The notes: a model not told the origin generated them from the letters alone. A DNA stretch of 64,000 nt from Thiomicrorhabdus indica (GCF_004293625.1 NZ_CP033040.1:2309001-2373000), one strand, 5' to 3'. Shown: positions 17,689 to 27,921, numbered from the stretch's first letter. Translations and numbers: made by a program.

Positions 17689-18441
17689 ATGAAACCCGAA
17701 CTGAATGATGAAGAACTCTCACGCTATAGCCGACAAATCCTGTTGTCTGAAATTGATTATGAAGGTCAATTAAAGCTGGCCAATTCACATGCAGTGGTTT
17801 TTGGATTAGGTGGATTAGGCTCCCCTGCTTCTCTGTATCTTGCTGCCGCTGGAATTGGCAAACTCACATTAATCGATTTTGATGAAGTCGACGACTCCAA
17901 CCTACAACGTCAAATCGTTCATCGAGAAGCCAATATCGGTGAGTTAAAAGTTGAATCGGCAAAATCCAATCTTGCCAAGCTCAATCGTTTTATTGAAATT
18001 GAAACTGTCGGAAAAACACTAGAAGAACAAGAAATTGAAGCGCTTGTCTCATCTGCCGATGTGGTACTGGATTGCACGGATAATTTTGCCACACGATTCA
18101 TGCTCAATCGGGTTTGCTTTAAAACCCAAAAACCACTCGTTTCAGGGGCAGCCATTCGCTGGGAAGGGCAATTGAGCACTTATGATTTTCGTCAGGAGAG
18201 TTCACCTTGCTATCAATGCCTCTATCCAAATGAAGGCGGTGAAGAATTAACTTGCTCACGAAATGGTGTCTTGAGTCCTGTGGTTGGCATGGTCGGCTCC
18301 ATGCAAGCAGTTGAAGCGATTAAAGCCCTGCTTAATTTACCCACTTTAACCGGTAAACTGATGATTATCGATGCTTATAGCATGATGATTCGTACATTGA
18401 ATTTAAAGAAAGACCCTGAGTGTACGCATTGTAGCCAATAA
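17689..18441 (+). CDS. moeB: MoeB/ThiF-family adenylyltransferase (molybdopterin-synthase activating)
   Basis: An E1-like enzyme that adenylates the C-terminal glycine of a sulfur-carrier protein (MoaD and/or ThiS). Starting at the ATG at 17689, preceded by AAGGA, gives 250 residues. It shows the nucleotide-binding GLGGLGSPASLYLAAAGIGK, DFDEVDDSNLQRQIVH, DCTDNFATRF, two zinc CxxC pairs (CYQC and CTHC), and the cysteine in ELTCSRNGVLSP. A longer frame starting at 17554 lies inside prmC and is rejected. Whether it serves MoaD, ThiS or both cannot be told from sequence; the hemA-prfA-prmC-moeB order favours moeB. Confidence 0.9.
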   Translation: MKPELNDEELSRYSRQILLSEIDYEGQLKLANSHAVVFGLGGLGSPASLYLAAAGIGKLTLIDFDEVDDSNLQRQIVHREANIGELKVESAKSNLAKLNRFIEIETVGKTLEEQEIEALVSSADVVLDCTDNFATRFMLNRVCFKTQKPLVSGAAIRWEGQLSTYDFRQESSPCYQCLYPNEGGEELTCSRNGVLSPVVGMVGSMQAVEAIKALLNLPTLTGKLMIIDAYSMMIRTLNLKKDPECTHCSQ

Positions 18442-18474
18442 ACCCAAATAAGCTTTACCGGCCGGTAAGAATAA

Positions 18475-19233
18475 TTATTGCCCAGGCTGTTGGCGTGGAA
18501 TCAAAGTCTGATTGCTCGTCGTCAATGGCTCTGATACACCTTGCTGAGATTTATCAACTTCGATAATGACTCGACGATTTAAAGAACGTCCATAAGGCGT
18601 ATCGTTCGGTGCCACAGCCTCGTTATCCGCCTTTCCAATAATGCTAATCAAACTCTTGTCCACATCCATGTAGATAAAGGTTCTGGCAACCGTTCCAGCA
18701 CGAGCAGCGGAAAGTTCCCAGTTTGAAGGAAACTGGAAATTGTTAATAGGCACGTTATCTGTGTAACCCGTGATCGTCATAAGTTGTCCACGCCCGACCA
18801 ATGTCATAGCCAGCTTTTCTAACTCCTCACGAACATCGTCGTTAATCGATGCCCGACCACTTTCAAAAAAACTATCGGATTTTAGAGTAATAATAATCTT
18901 TTCGTCGGTTTCCTGAATATCAATGTCTTTTGGGTTCAGTTCTTTCAGAGATTCTTGAATTTCATCCAGAGTGACCGGCGGTTTAAGGTCAATCGGATTA
19001 ATTACATCCGTCCCTTGGGTCTCACCTTGATTCTCAGCCTCATTAATCATGACGCTATCACCTTGCCCCAACACATTATCAACAAAAGCTTTACGCTGTT
19101 CAGGCTCAACAATCGCAATTAACCACATGACCAAGAAAAACACCATTAAAACGGTCATTAAATCCGCTAAGGCAATTTTCCAAGAACCTCCGTGCGCCCC
19201 TCCTTCATCATGTTCATGGTATCGACGACCCAT
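18475..19233 (-). CDS. motB: Flagellar stator protein MotB
   Basis: Stator subunit that anchors the MotA channel to peptidoglycan. The 252-residue protein has the conserved Asp24 at the start of its single membrane helix (KIALADLMTVLMVFFLVMWL), a plug region, and an OmpA-type peptidoglycan-binding domain (GYTDNVPI, NWELSAARA, NRRVIIEV). The ATG at 19231-19233 with GGGA before it is preferred over a TTG four codons upstream. It follows motA after 87 bases that include an ACCGGCCGGT copy (19260-19269). The Asp-containing helix is of the proton-type, but ion choice is not proved. Confidence 0.92.
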   Translation of the reverse strand: MGRRYHEHDEGGAHGGSWKIALADLMTVLMVFFLVMWLIAIVEPEQRKAFVDNVLGQGDSVMINEAENQGETQGTDVINPIDLKPPVTLDEIQESLKELNPKDIDIQETDEKIIITLKSDSFFESGRASINDDVREELEKLAMTLVGRGQLMTITGYTDNVPINNFQFPSNWELSAARAGTVARTFIYMDVDKSLISIIGKADNEAVAPNDTPYGRSLNRRVIIEVDKSQQGVSEPLTTSNQTLIPRQQPGQ

Positions 19234-19320
19234 AATTTTTCCCAAATAACTTAAAGATAACCGGCCGGTAAATATTCTTTCAAGAACTTCTCCCTAAAAG
19301 CATCCAGCCGTAAAGGTAAA

Positions 19321-20163
19321 TCAACCAATTTCATCGCGCTCAAGGCAATATTCCGGTGGTAAAGACTGTCGTCCAATTTCCACCGCTAGACTTGGCGAAA
19401 CACCATTGGCGTAAGCACTGATAAATTCTGCCGTGACTTCCATTAACATGCGATCTTGTCGAATCATAATTTCAACCGCATGCACAAACGGCGCTAAAAC
19501 AGCAAACGCCATAAAAACCCCTGTCAAAGTTCCAACTAATGCAGCACCAATCGCTTTACCGATTGCAGCAATATCCATATCACCGCCCAGTAACTCCATA
19601 GTTAAGATAACCCCCATTACCGCAGCGACAATCCCGAAACCGGGTAACCAATCTGCGACTTTACCTACCGCCTTTGGCACTTCCGACATGGATTGAGTCG
19701 TAGCGCCAATTTGGTTGTAAAGATGGTCTTTAAAGTTTTGGTTCTCTGGTGGGTTCAACAAAAGATAGTTGAAATTATCAACAATAAACTTGGTTAAATC
19801 CTTATGCTTCATGACCCGAGAATAGTGCATAAAAATTGGACTTGCTTCAGGTTCAAGCAAGTGCTTTTCAAGGGCCAATATTCCAGATGAACGTGACAAA
19901 CGTGCCAATTCCTCAAGTAGTCCCAAGGTCTCTTGATACAAACGTTTATTGACTCGATCACCCGAAAAATAGCGTCCCAAAAAATAAAATGTACGCTTCC
20001 AAACAACCACTGGGGTAGACGCCAAAAAAGTGCCCAGTGCAATTCCAAGGATGACCACCAATTCTGACGGATGCCATAGAGAGAGAAGATTGCCTCCCAT
20101 CAGCACAAAACCGCCAAGGAAGCTGAGCATAATAATAATAATTCCGACTGGCTTAGCAATCAT
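19321..20163 (-). CDS. motA: Flagellar stator protein MotA
   Basis: Ion-channel subunit of the flagellar stator. The 280-residue protein has two N-terminal membrane segments, a cytoplasmic domain, and two C-terminal membrane segments (LPGFGIVAAVMGVILTMELLG and GKAIGAALVGTLTGVFMAFAVLAP) with the proline in the PGFG region that is characteristic of MotA. It is transcribed with motB downstream. No other flagellar genes are in the window. Confidence 0.93.
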   Translation of the reverse strand: MIAKPVGIIIIMLSFLGGFVLMGGNLLSLWHPSELVVILGIALGTFLASTPVVVWKRTFYFLGRYFSGDRVNKRLYQETLGLLEELARLSRSSGILALEKHLLEPEASPIFMHYSRVMKHKDLTKFIVDNFNYLLLNPPENQNFKDHLYNQIGATTQSMSEVPKAVGKVADWLPGFGIVAAVMGVILTMELLGGDMDIAAIGKAIGAALVGTLTGVFMAFAVLAPFVHAVEIMIRQDRMLMEVTAEFISAYANGVSPSLAVEIGRQSLPPEYCLERDEIG

Positions 20164-20251
20164 AAGTGTTACTCTGCAGTTAAATAATTGATTCTTGAGT
20201 AAGGCTTAAGCATTATTTATACCAGTTTATGGACGACACACGATTCTCAAA

Positions 20252-22507
20252 CTATTCGCTAACTTCAATTGCAATGACTTTTTTCAAGGTTCTTGGTAGC
20301 ACAATGCCTTTGTTTGCTCTGCGACTAAAAGCTTCTTCAATTGCAGTTGGCCCAAATTGCTTTTCGTACTTTTCAGTTTTCAGTGTCAATTTTTGACCAG
20401 GTGTAAACGCAAACACCGCATTAAGCTCAACGCCTTTAGGCATTTGAATCAGTTTATTGCCTTTACCTTTCGCAAGCACCGGCAATTCGCTGACAGGAAA
20501 CACCAACATTCTTGGTTCAGAGGTTACGACCACAACCCATTGCTCATCCTCAGTTTTCGAGTCAACTTTTGGCGCAGGTAACACGCGAACATTTTTCAAC
20601 CCGGCAACTTTGGGCAAACTGATAATCGCTTTTCCTGATTTGCTTTTTGAATTCAGACTTTCTAGCTCGCACACAAAACCAAAACCAGCAGAAGAACACA
20701 AAATGACTTTGTCAGTCGGCGCACCCAGTAAAACTTGCGTGAAATGGCTTTGACTATCGGGATTTAACCGGCCGGTTAATGGCTCACCATGCGACCGTGC
20801 AGATGGCAAACTGTGTGCAGGCAAACTATACGCACGACCTGTACTATCAATGAAGGCGGCATTTTGTCGACTATGCCCAATTGCTTGCGACAAGAATTGA
20901 TCACCGGATTTATACCCGAGAAAAGCACCATCAATATCATGACCTTTTGCAGCACGCACCCAACCATTTTCTGACAATACAACCGTCACCGGTTCAGATG
21001 GCAATAAGTCTTGCTCACTCATGGCTGTGGCAACTCTTGCCTCAATCAAAGGTGACTTACGGTCATCACCAAATTCTTTCGCATCGGCTAACAGTTCTTT
21101 TTTCACCAATGTTTTCAAGCGAGCAGCAGATCCCAGAATTTTTTCAAGCCTGTCACGCTCCGCAGCAAGCTCTTCCTGCTCGGATTTAATTTTCATCTCT
21201 TCAAGTTTTGCCAAATGGCGCAGCTTTAATTCCAACACCGCTTCCGCTTGAATATCGGTCAAACCAAAACGCGCCATTAATACCGGTTTGGGCTTATCCT
21301 CTTCTCGGATAATCGCAATCACTTCATCAATATTCAAGAAGGCAATCAGCATCCCTTCTAAAATATGCAAACGCGCCAATACCTTGTCTAAGCGATACTG
21401 CAAACGTGCACGAACCGTTTCAGTACGATAGCTCAACCACTCACTGAGTATCATTTTTAAATTTTTAACTTGCGGTCGGCCATTTAAACCAATGACATTA
21501 AAGTTTCCGCGATAACTTTTTTCCAAATCCGTTGTCGCAAATAGATGCAACATGGTTGCTTCCACATCAACACGTTTCGAGCGAAGCTCAATGACCAAAC
21601 GCACAGGGTTTTCATGATCGGATTCATCTCGCAAATCCACGACCATAGGCAATTTTTTATTGCGCATTTGCGTGGCAATCTGCTCTAAAACTTTTGCACC
21701 TGAAACCTGATACGGCAACGCTTCAACCACGACATTCACGCCATCTTCCACTTGATAAGCCGCCCTTTGACGAATCGAGCCATTGCCAGTGGTATAGAGT
21801 TTTTTCATCTCCTCTGGCGTAGAAATAATATGCGCTTGATTTGGATAATCAGGAGCTGGCATATACTCCATAAGTTCTTCTACGGTCGCCTTAGGATTTT
21901 GTAACAACTCCACACAAGCATTCACCACTTCACGTAAATTATGCGGTGGAATATCGGTGGCCATCCCAACCGCAATTCCAGAAGTTCCATTCAATAACAC
22001 ATGTGGAACACGCGCCGGTAAAACACTCGGTTCTTTTAAAGAGCCGTCGAAATTTGGTACCCAGTCCACCGTACCTTGCGAGGTTTCTTCAAGAAGTAAT
22101 TGACTGAATTTTGACAAGCGAGCTTCGGTGTAACGCATGGCAGCAAATGATTTCGGATCGTCTAGAGACCCCCAGTTTCCTTGCCCATCAACCAAAGGAT
22201 AACGAAATGAGAAGTCTTGAGCCATTAGCACCATGGCTTCATAACAAGCTGAATCACCATGAGGATGGAATTTACCCAAAACATCCCCTACGGTTCTAGC
22301 GGATTTTTTATGTTTGGAAGTCGCTTTTAGTCCAAGCTCAGACATCGCATAAATAATTCGACGTTGTACCGGCTTTAAACCATCGCCAATATGAGGCAAA
22401 GCTCTGTCTAAAATGACATACATCGCATAATCGAGATAGGCTTTTTCGGCAAACTCGGCAACACTGCGTTGTTCCACCCCTTCATAATTCAATGTCAAAT
22501 TACTCAC
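20252..22507 (-). CDS. parC: DNA topoisomerase IV subunit A
   Basis: The DNA-cleaving subunit of topoisomerase IV, which decatenates daughter chromosomes. Using the GTG at 22505-22507, which follows GGAGAG, gives 751 residues. It has the start [24 protein letters not shown], the quinolone-resistance region ([19 protein letters not shown]), the active tyrosine in [10 protein letters not shown], and a C-terminal beta-pinwheel region. Its partner parE lies at 28985-31093. A TTG at 22540 would add 11 unconserved residues. An ACCGGCCGGT copy at 20767 is read as Thr-Gly-Arg. Confidence 0.95.
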   Translation of the reverse strand: MSNLTLNYEGVEQRSVAEFAEKAYLDYAMYVILDRALPHIGDGLKPVQRRIIYAMSELGLKATSKHKKSARTVGDVLGKFHPHGDSACYEAMVLMAQDFSFRYPLVDGQGNWGSLDDPKSFAAMRYTEARLSKFSQLLLEETSQGTVDWVPNFDGSLKEPSVLPARVPHVLLNGTSGIAVGMATDIPPHNLREVVNACVELLQNPKATVEELMEYMPAPDYPNQAHIISTPEEMKKLYTTGNGSIRQRAAYQVEDGVNVVVEALPYQVSGAKVLEQIATQMRNKKLPMVVDLRDESDHENPVRLVIELRSKRVDVEATMLHLFATTDLEKSYRGNFNVIGLNGRPQVKNLKMILSEWLSYRTETVRARLQYRLDKVLARLHILEGMLIAFLNIDEVIAIIREEDKPKPVLMARFGLTDIQAEAVLELKLRHLAKLEEMKIKSEQEELAAERDRLEKILGSAARLKTLVKKELLADAKEFGDDRKSPLIEARVATAMSEQDLLPSEPVTVVLSENGWVRAAKGHDIDGAFLGYKSGDQFLSQAIGHSRQNAAFIDSTGRAYSLPAHSLPSARSHGEPLTGRLNPDSQSHFTQVLLGAPTDKVILCSSAGFGFVCELESLNSKSKSGKAIISLPKVAGLKNVRVLPAPKVDSKTEDEQWVVVVTSEPRMLVFPVSELPVLAKGKGNKLIQMPKGVELNAVFAFTPGQKLTLKTEKYEKQFGPTAIEEAFSRRANKGIVLPRTLKKVIAIEVSE

Positions 22508-22707
22508 GCTCGGTTCTCTCCAACCAATTTCTTGAAACAATGTTATTCAATAAAAATTACTTTCCCATACCAGCAAGCACTTTAAAAAGACGCCATAAAT
22601 CCTTCTCTGAAGGCTTTTATACCCGAATGGGTGCTGCGCAGACCATCTTGGTCTGAAATCTTTTTACAAGTGCGTATTGGTAGCGGACTGCATATTATGA
22701 ACCAACG

Positions 22708-22995
22708 TTAATCGCTCATTTTGCCAACCGCGCAAGAGACAAATGACTTGGCTTTTGCGCCAGCGGCTTTTAGGCCTTCCACGGTGCCGGACTCAGGATA
22801 GCCCATTTTTAATAAAGTCTGCGCAATCTTTTCTCGAACAGAACCCTCTGGCTTAATATTGGGCGCTAAACTCAGTCTTACACAACCTGCTTCAACATCC
22901 ACAGTGACAGTTTCAACTTCATCCATCGCTTCCAATTGCTTGCGAATACCGTTTGCACAACCACCACATTTAATATTTTCAACTTGAAATTCCAT
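22708..22995 (-). CDS. Heavy-metal-associated (HMA) domain protein
   Basis: A 95-residue cytoplasmic protein with a ferredoxin-like HMA fold. The metal-binding cysteines are Cys10 and Cys13 (IKCGGCANGI). It has GAGAGA before the ATG. Families like this carry copper(I) or another soft metal to a P-type ATPase; no such ATPase is in the window. The C-terminus adds an unusual stretch with one further cysteine (AKSFVSCAVGK). Confidence 0.85.
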   Translation of the reverse strand: MEFQVENIKCGGCANGIRKQLEAMDEVETVTVDVEAGCVRLSLAPNIKPEGSVREKIAQTLLKMGYPESGTVEGLKAAGAKAKSFVSCAVGKMSD

Positions 22996-23091
22996 GGTCT
23001 CTCCCTCATCTTTTTAAAGGCTTAGCTCGATTGACTATTCTATAACGATTAGAATGTCAGATTCCATTAACAACCCTAATGAAGGCGCGCA

Positions 23092-24543
23092 ATGTCAGAA
23101 TTACAACAGTCATATCGCCACCTCCCCAAGCACTTTTATTCAGATGTTCTTCCTGAACCGGCGATAGACAGCCGTCTAATTGATCTTAACCCAGACATTA
23201 TCGAGACGTTAAATCTGACATGGGATGAAAAAACCCTGCATGAGATGACCGCAGGCAAACTGACATCGAAACAGCCGCAACCCATTGCACAGAAATATAC
23301 CGGACATCAATTTGGTTATTACAACCCCGACCTTGGCGATGGGAGAGGCATGTTATTGGGCGACATTCAAACCGATACCGGCCGGTATGATTTGCATTTA
23401 AAAGGCGCAGGGCAAACGCCATACTCCCGCCGAGGCGACGGTCGCGCAGTTTTGCGCTCATCGGTCCGAGAGTATCTGATTGGCGAAGCCTTACATTATT
23501 TAGATGTTCCAAGCTCTCGTTGCTTAAGCTTATGCCACAGCCCTGAACCTGTTCGACGTGAACGTTTTGAAGACCGCGCCACTTACATTCGTGTGGCAAA
23601 AACACACATCCGCTTTGGGCATTTTGAATGGTTAGCGGAACTTGGCTCTCGACAAGACTTTTACAAGCTAGCAGATTTTGTCATTGAAAGCGTCTACCCT
23701 CAATTACAAAGTTTACCGGCCGGTGACAAATATGTGGAATTACTCAAAACAATCGTTGCAAACACCGCCAAGCTCATCGCAAAATGGCAAGCGGTCGGTT
23801 TCTGTCACGGCGTGATGAACTCAGACAATATGTCCGTGGCCGGCGAAACCTTTGATTTTGGACCTTTCGCGTTTTTGGACGACTTTCAAATTCACTACAT
23901 CTGCAACCATTCCGATACCGAAGGTCGCTACGCCTACAGTCAGCAACCCAATATTGGTTTATGGAACTGCCAAGTTCTAGCGCAAGCCTTTTTAACGATC
24001 ATCGATCAAAAACATATTCAGCCAATTTTGGATACCTATGTCACCACTTACAACCAAACTTATTTAAATCATATGGGCGCAAAATTCGGCTTAGACCAAA
24101 TTCAAGAAACTCAACGAGAATTCATTGGAAACAGCTTAATTCTGATGGATCAAAGCCAAATCGATTTTCACCAATTCTTTCACAAGCTGTCACGACTAAA
24201 TCCTTCTAACCCTGAAAGTTTTTATCAATTTGTCGGACATTCAAAAGCATGGCGTAATTGGTGCGCTGAATATCTTGAACATGCTCAGGAAAATCCGCAT
24301 GCAGACTCACTCAAACAGTCAAACTTAATTCGTACTCAAACAGCAAAATTTGTTTTACGTAATGGCATTTTGCAACGCATTATTGAACAATGCGAAAAAG
24401 GCGACTATGAGCTGTTAAAACAGACCCGAGAATGGCTAAAAACACCTTTCGAACCGGCCGGTGAATTAGTCGAACATTTCCCCGAATTTTTGCAGCCGCC
24501 TGCCGGAAATGAAAAAGCAATTGCATTAAGCTGCTCATCCTAG
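23092..24543 (+). CDS. selO: Protein adenylyltransferase SelO
   Basis: A pseudokinase-fold enzyme that transfers AMP from ATP to protein hydroxyls during redox stress. The 483-residue length is typical. It shows KYTGHQFGYYNPDLGDGRG, the glycine-rich KGAGQTPYSRRGDGRAVLRSS, CHGVMNSDNMSVAGETFDFGPFAFLDDF with the catalytic-loop and metal-binding residues, and the C-terminal CSS in which a cysteine stands where animal SelO has selenocysteine. It contains three ACCGGCCGGT copies (23377, 23715, 24453), the highest number in one gene here along with anmK. Its TAG stop lies in the end of an inverted-repeat element. Confidence 0.94.
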   Translation: MSELQQSYRHLPKHFYSDVLPEPAIDSRLIDLNPDIIETLNLTWDEKTLHEMTAGKLTSKQPQPIAQKYTGHQFGYYNPDLGDGRGMLLGDIQTDTGRYDLHLKGAGQTPYSRRGDGRAVLRSSVREYLIGEALHYLDVPSSRCLSLCHSPEPVRRERFEDRATYIRVAKTHIRFGHFEWLAELGSRQDFYKLADFVIESVYPQLQSLPAGDKYVELLKTIVANTAKLIAKWQAVGFCHGVMNSDNMSVAGETFDFGPFAFLDDFQIHYICNHSDTEGRYAYSQQPNIGLWNCQVLAQAFLTIIDQKHIQPILDTYVTTYNQTYLNHMGAKFGLDQIQETQREFIGNSLILMDQSQIDFHQFFHKLSRLNPSNPESFYQFVGHSKAWRNWCAEYLEHAQENPHADSLKQSNLIRTQTAKFVLRNGILQRIIEQCEKGDYELLKQTREWLKTPFEPAGELVEHFPEFLQPPAGNEKAIALSCSS

Positions 24544-24661
24544 GGTCTGTTGACAATTCAGACTTGACTCTGTTGCTGCTTAAAAATGCAGCAATCACGA
24601 CGCTCAGAGCGCCGTTTAGTGCGGCACATCCCTGTGCCTTACCCCTTCGGGGCTTACGCTT

Positions 24662-24684
24662 AAAAACGCTCCAAGCGTTTTTTT
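24662..24684 (+). terminator. Terminator-like hairpin after selO
   Basis: Perfect 9-bp stem AAAAACGCT/AGCGTTTTT with a 3-base loop, running into seven T. It lies in the inverted-repeat element and may end selO transcription. Confidence 0.7.
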
Positions 24685-24760
24685 GGTTATTCCAAATAAG
24701 CGATGAGCAACAAAGAGTGCGACATTTTTAAGCGCAACCCGTAGGGCTCAAGCCATTTTT

Positions 24761-24786
24761 CTCGACTTACCCCTTCGGGCGTCGAG
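24761..24786. repeat. Nested hairpin, copy 1
   Basis: Outer stem CTCGAC/GTCGAG, then TTAC, inner stem CCC-TTC-GGG, then C. It is followed by TTCTACGTTTG. The same sequence recurs at 32232-32257, and a covarying version at 32083-32110. Confidence 0.75.
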
Positions 24787-24978
24787 TTCTACGTTTGCCC
24801 CAGCAGTGTTAGAAATTCGCTCAAATAGAATAACTACAAGGTGAATTGGCTTTAGCCAAGAGAAGGCACTCTGGGGTGTTCCACGCTCTTTCTGCCTTGC
24901 TGGAACGAAAAATGGTTTGAGCAGAGCCTAATTATGAATTTTCAACAGACCCTAGAAGATGAGCGAAAAATTTCTTAA

Positions 24979-25031
24979 GGCAAAACAACTTCCTAGCATT
25001 TCTAATGCTAAACACGGGGGAGTTTTTTGCC
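24979..25031 (+). promoter_or_regulatory. Structured leader before the GGDEF/EAL gene
   Basis: An extended hairpin: GGCAAAA (24979-24985) pairs with TTTTGCC (25025-25031), AACT with AGTT, a G-rich side with TCC, and an inner stem TAGCAT/ATGCTA. It contains a six-T run near its end. It lies about 80 bases before the broken c-di-GMP gene. It could be a terminator for upstream transcription or a regulatory leader. I cannot match it to a known c-di-GMP riboswitch. Confidence 0.35.
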
Positions 25032-25109
25032 AAGCCTATAAAGAAAACATACACTTAAAAAATCGAATACGGACAGGCGAATTTACCAAGAAAATTTTGG
25101 ACGCACAGC

Positions 25110-27474
25110 ATGCAACATCATCCAACAGAATTTAAGTTGAAACACCTTATCAGTGCATTGATTATCGCTCTAATCAGCGTCAGCCTGCTGTGCAGATATT
25201 CAGCTCTTTAACACTTCACTACCAACTTGATAAGAAAACTCAACTCGAAAACCTGCTCAAATATGAACAATCATCCATCCCAAACCTGTCACCGGCCGAA
25301 CTCAAAAAACACCTGCACAACCAATGGCAAATCTTTCAACTCTCCTACCCCGCTACCGAATTAGCCATTGTCGAATTTTCTGACTCTGGTTCCAAAGTTA
25401 TTTTTTCAAGTTTCCAAAACACCCCACAATCGCACCAAAGCTCTCTAAACGAACGAATTTTGCAACTTAGCGAAAAAAGATTGCTAGAAACGCCAAAAGA
25501 TCAAGACTCAAGCATAGTCGAGTTTCTGAACCAACAGTGGCAAAGTTTTTTAGACAGTGAACAATTTCATTTGCAATCATTTATGCCTGAGAACGGTTGG
25601 TATCTTGCTAGCTATCAGCCACACAACTGGCTACCCCCATTTGCTCAAAAAAGTCTATCGACAACTCTTACAATTTTAGCAATCACCATTACTATGATTG
25701 CTTTCGCATTTTTCTTTAGTCTGCAAAAAACCACAAAACGGCTCAACAGCACTCAAGAGCGCTATCAACAATTTCTTAATCAAAATCTCGACTGGGTTTG
25801 GGAAACGGATACCCAAGGCATCATTATTTACAGCAGTGATCACAGCTTTAACCTGCTCGGAATCGATGCCAACCGACTCCTTGGTATTAGCCTTTTTTCA
25901 TTGATTGAACAAACATACCACCCAGAAGAGATAAAAAAATTACGACACTCACTGACCCAAACAGACCCTTTTTTCAATCTGGAATTTGCGCTAAAACATT
26001 CGTCAAAGAAACGTGTCTATGGCGTATTTTACGGCCAACCTTTTTTTGACAATCATAATCAGCTTCTGGGTTTTCGTGGGACGTGTCGCAACATTAGCGC
26101 TTATAAAAAACGACAAAATGCGTTGATTGAACAGTTAAATTTTGATCCTGTCACGCAATTACCTAATCGAGTTTACTTAATGAACAGCCTAAATCGGCTC
26201 TATCAATCAAAGGTTGTAGGACAACACTACGCCTTGATATTACTCGACTTAAACGGCTTACAGGAAGTCAATGATTTTCATGGCCATCGGTACAGCACAT
26301 TGGCACTGCACTTAAGTGCCGAACGCATTCGAAAAGCCGTCGCACAGAAAAATTTAGTCTGCCATCTGAACGGAACCGAATTTGCAGTTTTGATTCGCAC
26401 CCCTCACGCCACCAAAAAATCCATCACCGCTCAAATGGAACTTTTGGCGGAAGAACTTATCTATGAACTTGAGCAAACAATGATTTTCGAAGAGCACAGC
26501 ATCATGCTCAAGGCCAATATCGGTATTGCACTTATCCCAGAAAACGGTAACCAAGCACCTAAAATTTTATCGAGTGCAAACCAAGCGCTCTATGAGTCGA
26601 AACAAACTGGGTATGGTCGTTATCAATTTGCCTCGACCGATCCGACAAATTATGAACAAGCACACTACAAAACTGCGGAACAACTCAAAACTGCGCTGGA
26701 AAAAAACCAGTTCAAGGTGAAATATCAACTTCAAGTAAATACTTTGCAACAAAAAATCATAGGACTTGAAGCATTACTTCGTTGGCAGGATCCAGATACC
26801 CAAAAATCATACCGGCCGGTGAATTTATTCACATTGCTGAAGAAATGAATCAAATTATCGATCTCGATATGTGGATGCTTAAACACGTTTTTGATGATGG
26901 GCAACAACTTATCAGCCAGCTGCGATTACATCCACAAGAAACTGACAACCTGCCAACAATCGTAATAAACCTATCCAGTGATACATTGATTTCAGAGCGA
27001 TTGAAACCGACCTTGCAACAACTTATAAAAACCACGGATTTTCCGGTTCAAAAACTGAGATTCGAGATATCTGAAAACCAACTGGTTCGTCATGCGAATA
27101 AAGCAGCCTGTGCCATCAACGAGCTATCTAAAATGGGCATTAAGTTTAGCATTGACCAATTTGGAACAGGCTGGTCAAACCTCTCTTATTTGCAATCACT
27201 TCCAATCAGCTTCATTAAAATCGACAAAAGCAACATCTCAGACATTGCCAATAATCCACAGAGTATGAAACTGACAAAAACACTCATCCAAATGGCTCAT
27301 TCGCTGCAAATTGAAGTGATTGCCGAAGGCGTAGAATGTGATTCGCAAAAACACTTATTACAACAAAATGGTTGTATTTTCATGCAAGGCTACTTATTCT
27401 CGGATATTATAAGCTTGAGAAAAGTCCAATCTATCATCGAGCACAATCTAAATGACCAACCAATCCCTAACTGA
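25110..27474 (+). pseudogene. PAS-GGDEF-EAL signalling protein broken by two frameshifts
   Basis: Three overlapping reading frames together encode one protein. Frame 1 (from ATG 25110) gives a first membrane segment (LKHLISALIIALISVSLLC). Frame 2 (about 25190-26848) gives a periplasmic sensor, a second membrane segment (TTLTILAITITMIAFAFFF), a PAS domain, a GGDEF domain and the EAL start (LEALLRWQDPD). Frame 3 (26782-27474) gives the rest of the EAL domain. Both shifts are -1, consistent with two single-base deletions; the second is at a run of five A (26798-26810 region) next to ACCGGCCGGT. The GGDEF motif is NGTEF and the EAL DDFGTG is DQFGTG, so cyclase activity is unlikely and phosphodiesterase activity doubtful. 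Either a true pseudogene or a sequencing artefact. Confidence 0.75.
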
Positions 27475-27856
27475 AAAACGCTGTTCAGAACGCGTGTTAA
27501 TTCGCCGGCCGGTGAAGTTCACTCCCTTAAAGCATACTGATGCAAGTGATCGCCGTTTGTCACCAAACGACACTCTTGAACATCAACAATGGAATAGTGC
27601 GAATTTAATTGATTTATCTGACTGCGGTATGGGACTCATATGCGACCGCGTAGCTCAACCCAACGAGTGTTGGCTTATCTCTCTGACCTTACCTACATAC
27701 GATAATGATTCACCTCTGATTCTAAGAGCCAAAGTAATTCGTAGCGAAAAAATTCGTCAGCAATACCTTATCGGATTGGAAATGCTTCATCCAAGTGCTC
27801 ACGATTTAATCGTCATTCATGATTTTTTTCGTTACCACCAACGTTTTTTTGCCTAA
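27452..27856 (+). CDS. PilZ-domain protein
   Basis: A 134-residue probable c-di-GMP receptor. The two-part PilZ signature is visible: arginines in ERVLIRRPVKF near residues 14-22, and DLSDCGMGL near residue 55 (D-x-S-x-x-G). It overlaps the end of the broken GGDEF/EAL gene by 23 bases, so the two were one transcript and probably one signalling module. A CCGGCCGG core (27505-27512) here is read Arg-Pro-Val, making part of the RxxxR motif itself. Confidence 0.85.
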   Translation: MTNQSLTEKRCSERVLIRRPVKFTPLKHTDASDRRLSPNDTLEHQQWNSANLIDLSDCGMGLICDRVAQPNECWLISLTLPTYDNDSPLILRAKVIRSEKIRQQYLIGLEMLHPSAHDLIVIHDFFRYHQRFFA

Positions 27857-27921
27857 AATACCCCTAATGATGCGGTGTTCATCACCACACTCACCTTTCA
27901 AATCACGAATGAGAATCAACT

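Larger units (their letters stand above)
24540..24955. mobile_element. 0.4-kb non-coding inverted-repeat element (MITE-like)
   Basis: A 416-bp segment with 14-bp perfect terminal inverted repeats (CTAGGGTCTGTTGA, 24540-24553, and complement, 24942-24955). If CTAG is the duplicated target, the element proper is 24544-24951. Inside is a second inverted pair (24746-24761 and 24907-24922, 15 of 16 matching), a terminator-like hairpin (24662-24684) and one nested hairpin (24761-24786) of a family also present at 32083 and 32232. No protein-coding frame is convincing. The left end supplies the stop codon of selO. Confidence 0.65.

Noticed and set aside
24532-24543. Selenocysteine in SelO
   Set aside because: The C-terminal motif is CSS with TGC-type cysteine codons and a TAG stop; no in-frame TGA precedes it.
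26790-26850. Programmed -1 frameshift in the EAL gene
   Set aside because: The A-run lacks a proper X-XXY-YYZ slippery heptamer in the zero frame, and a second unrelated shift occurs in the same gene; deletions are simpler.
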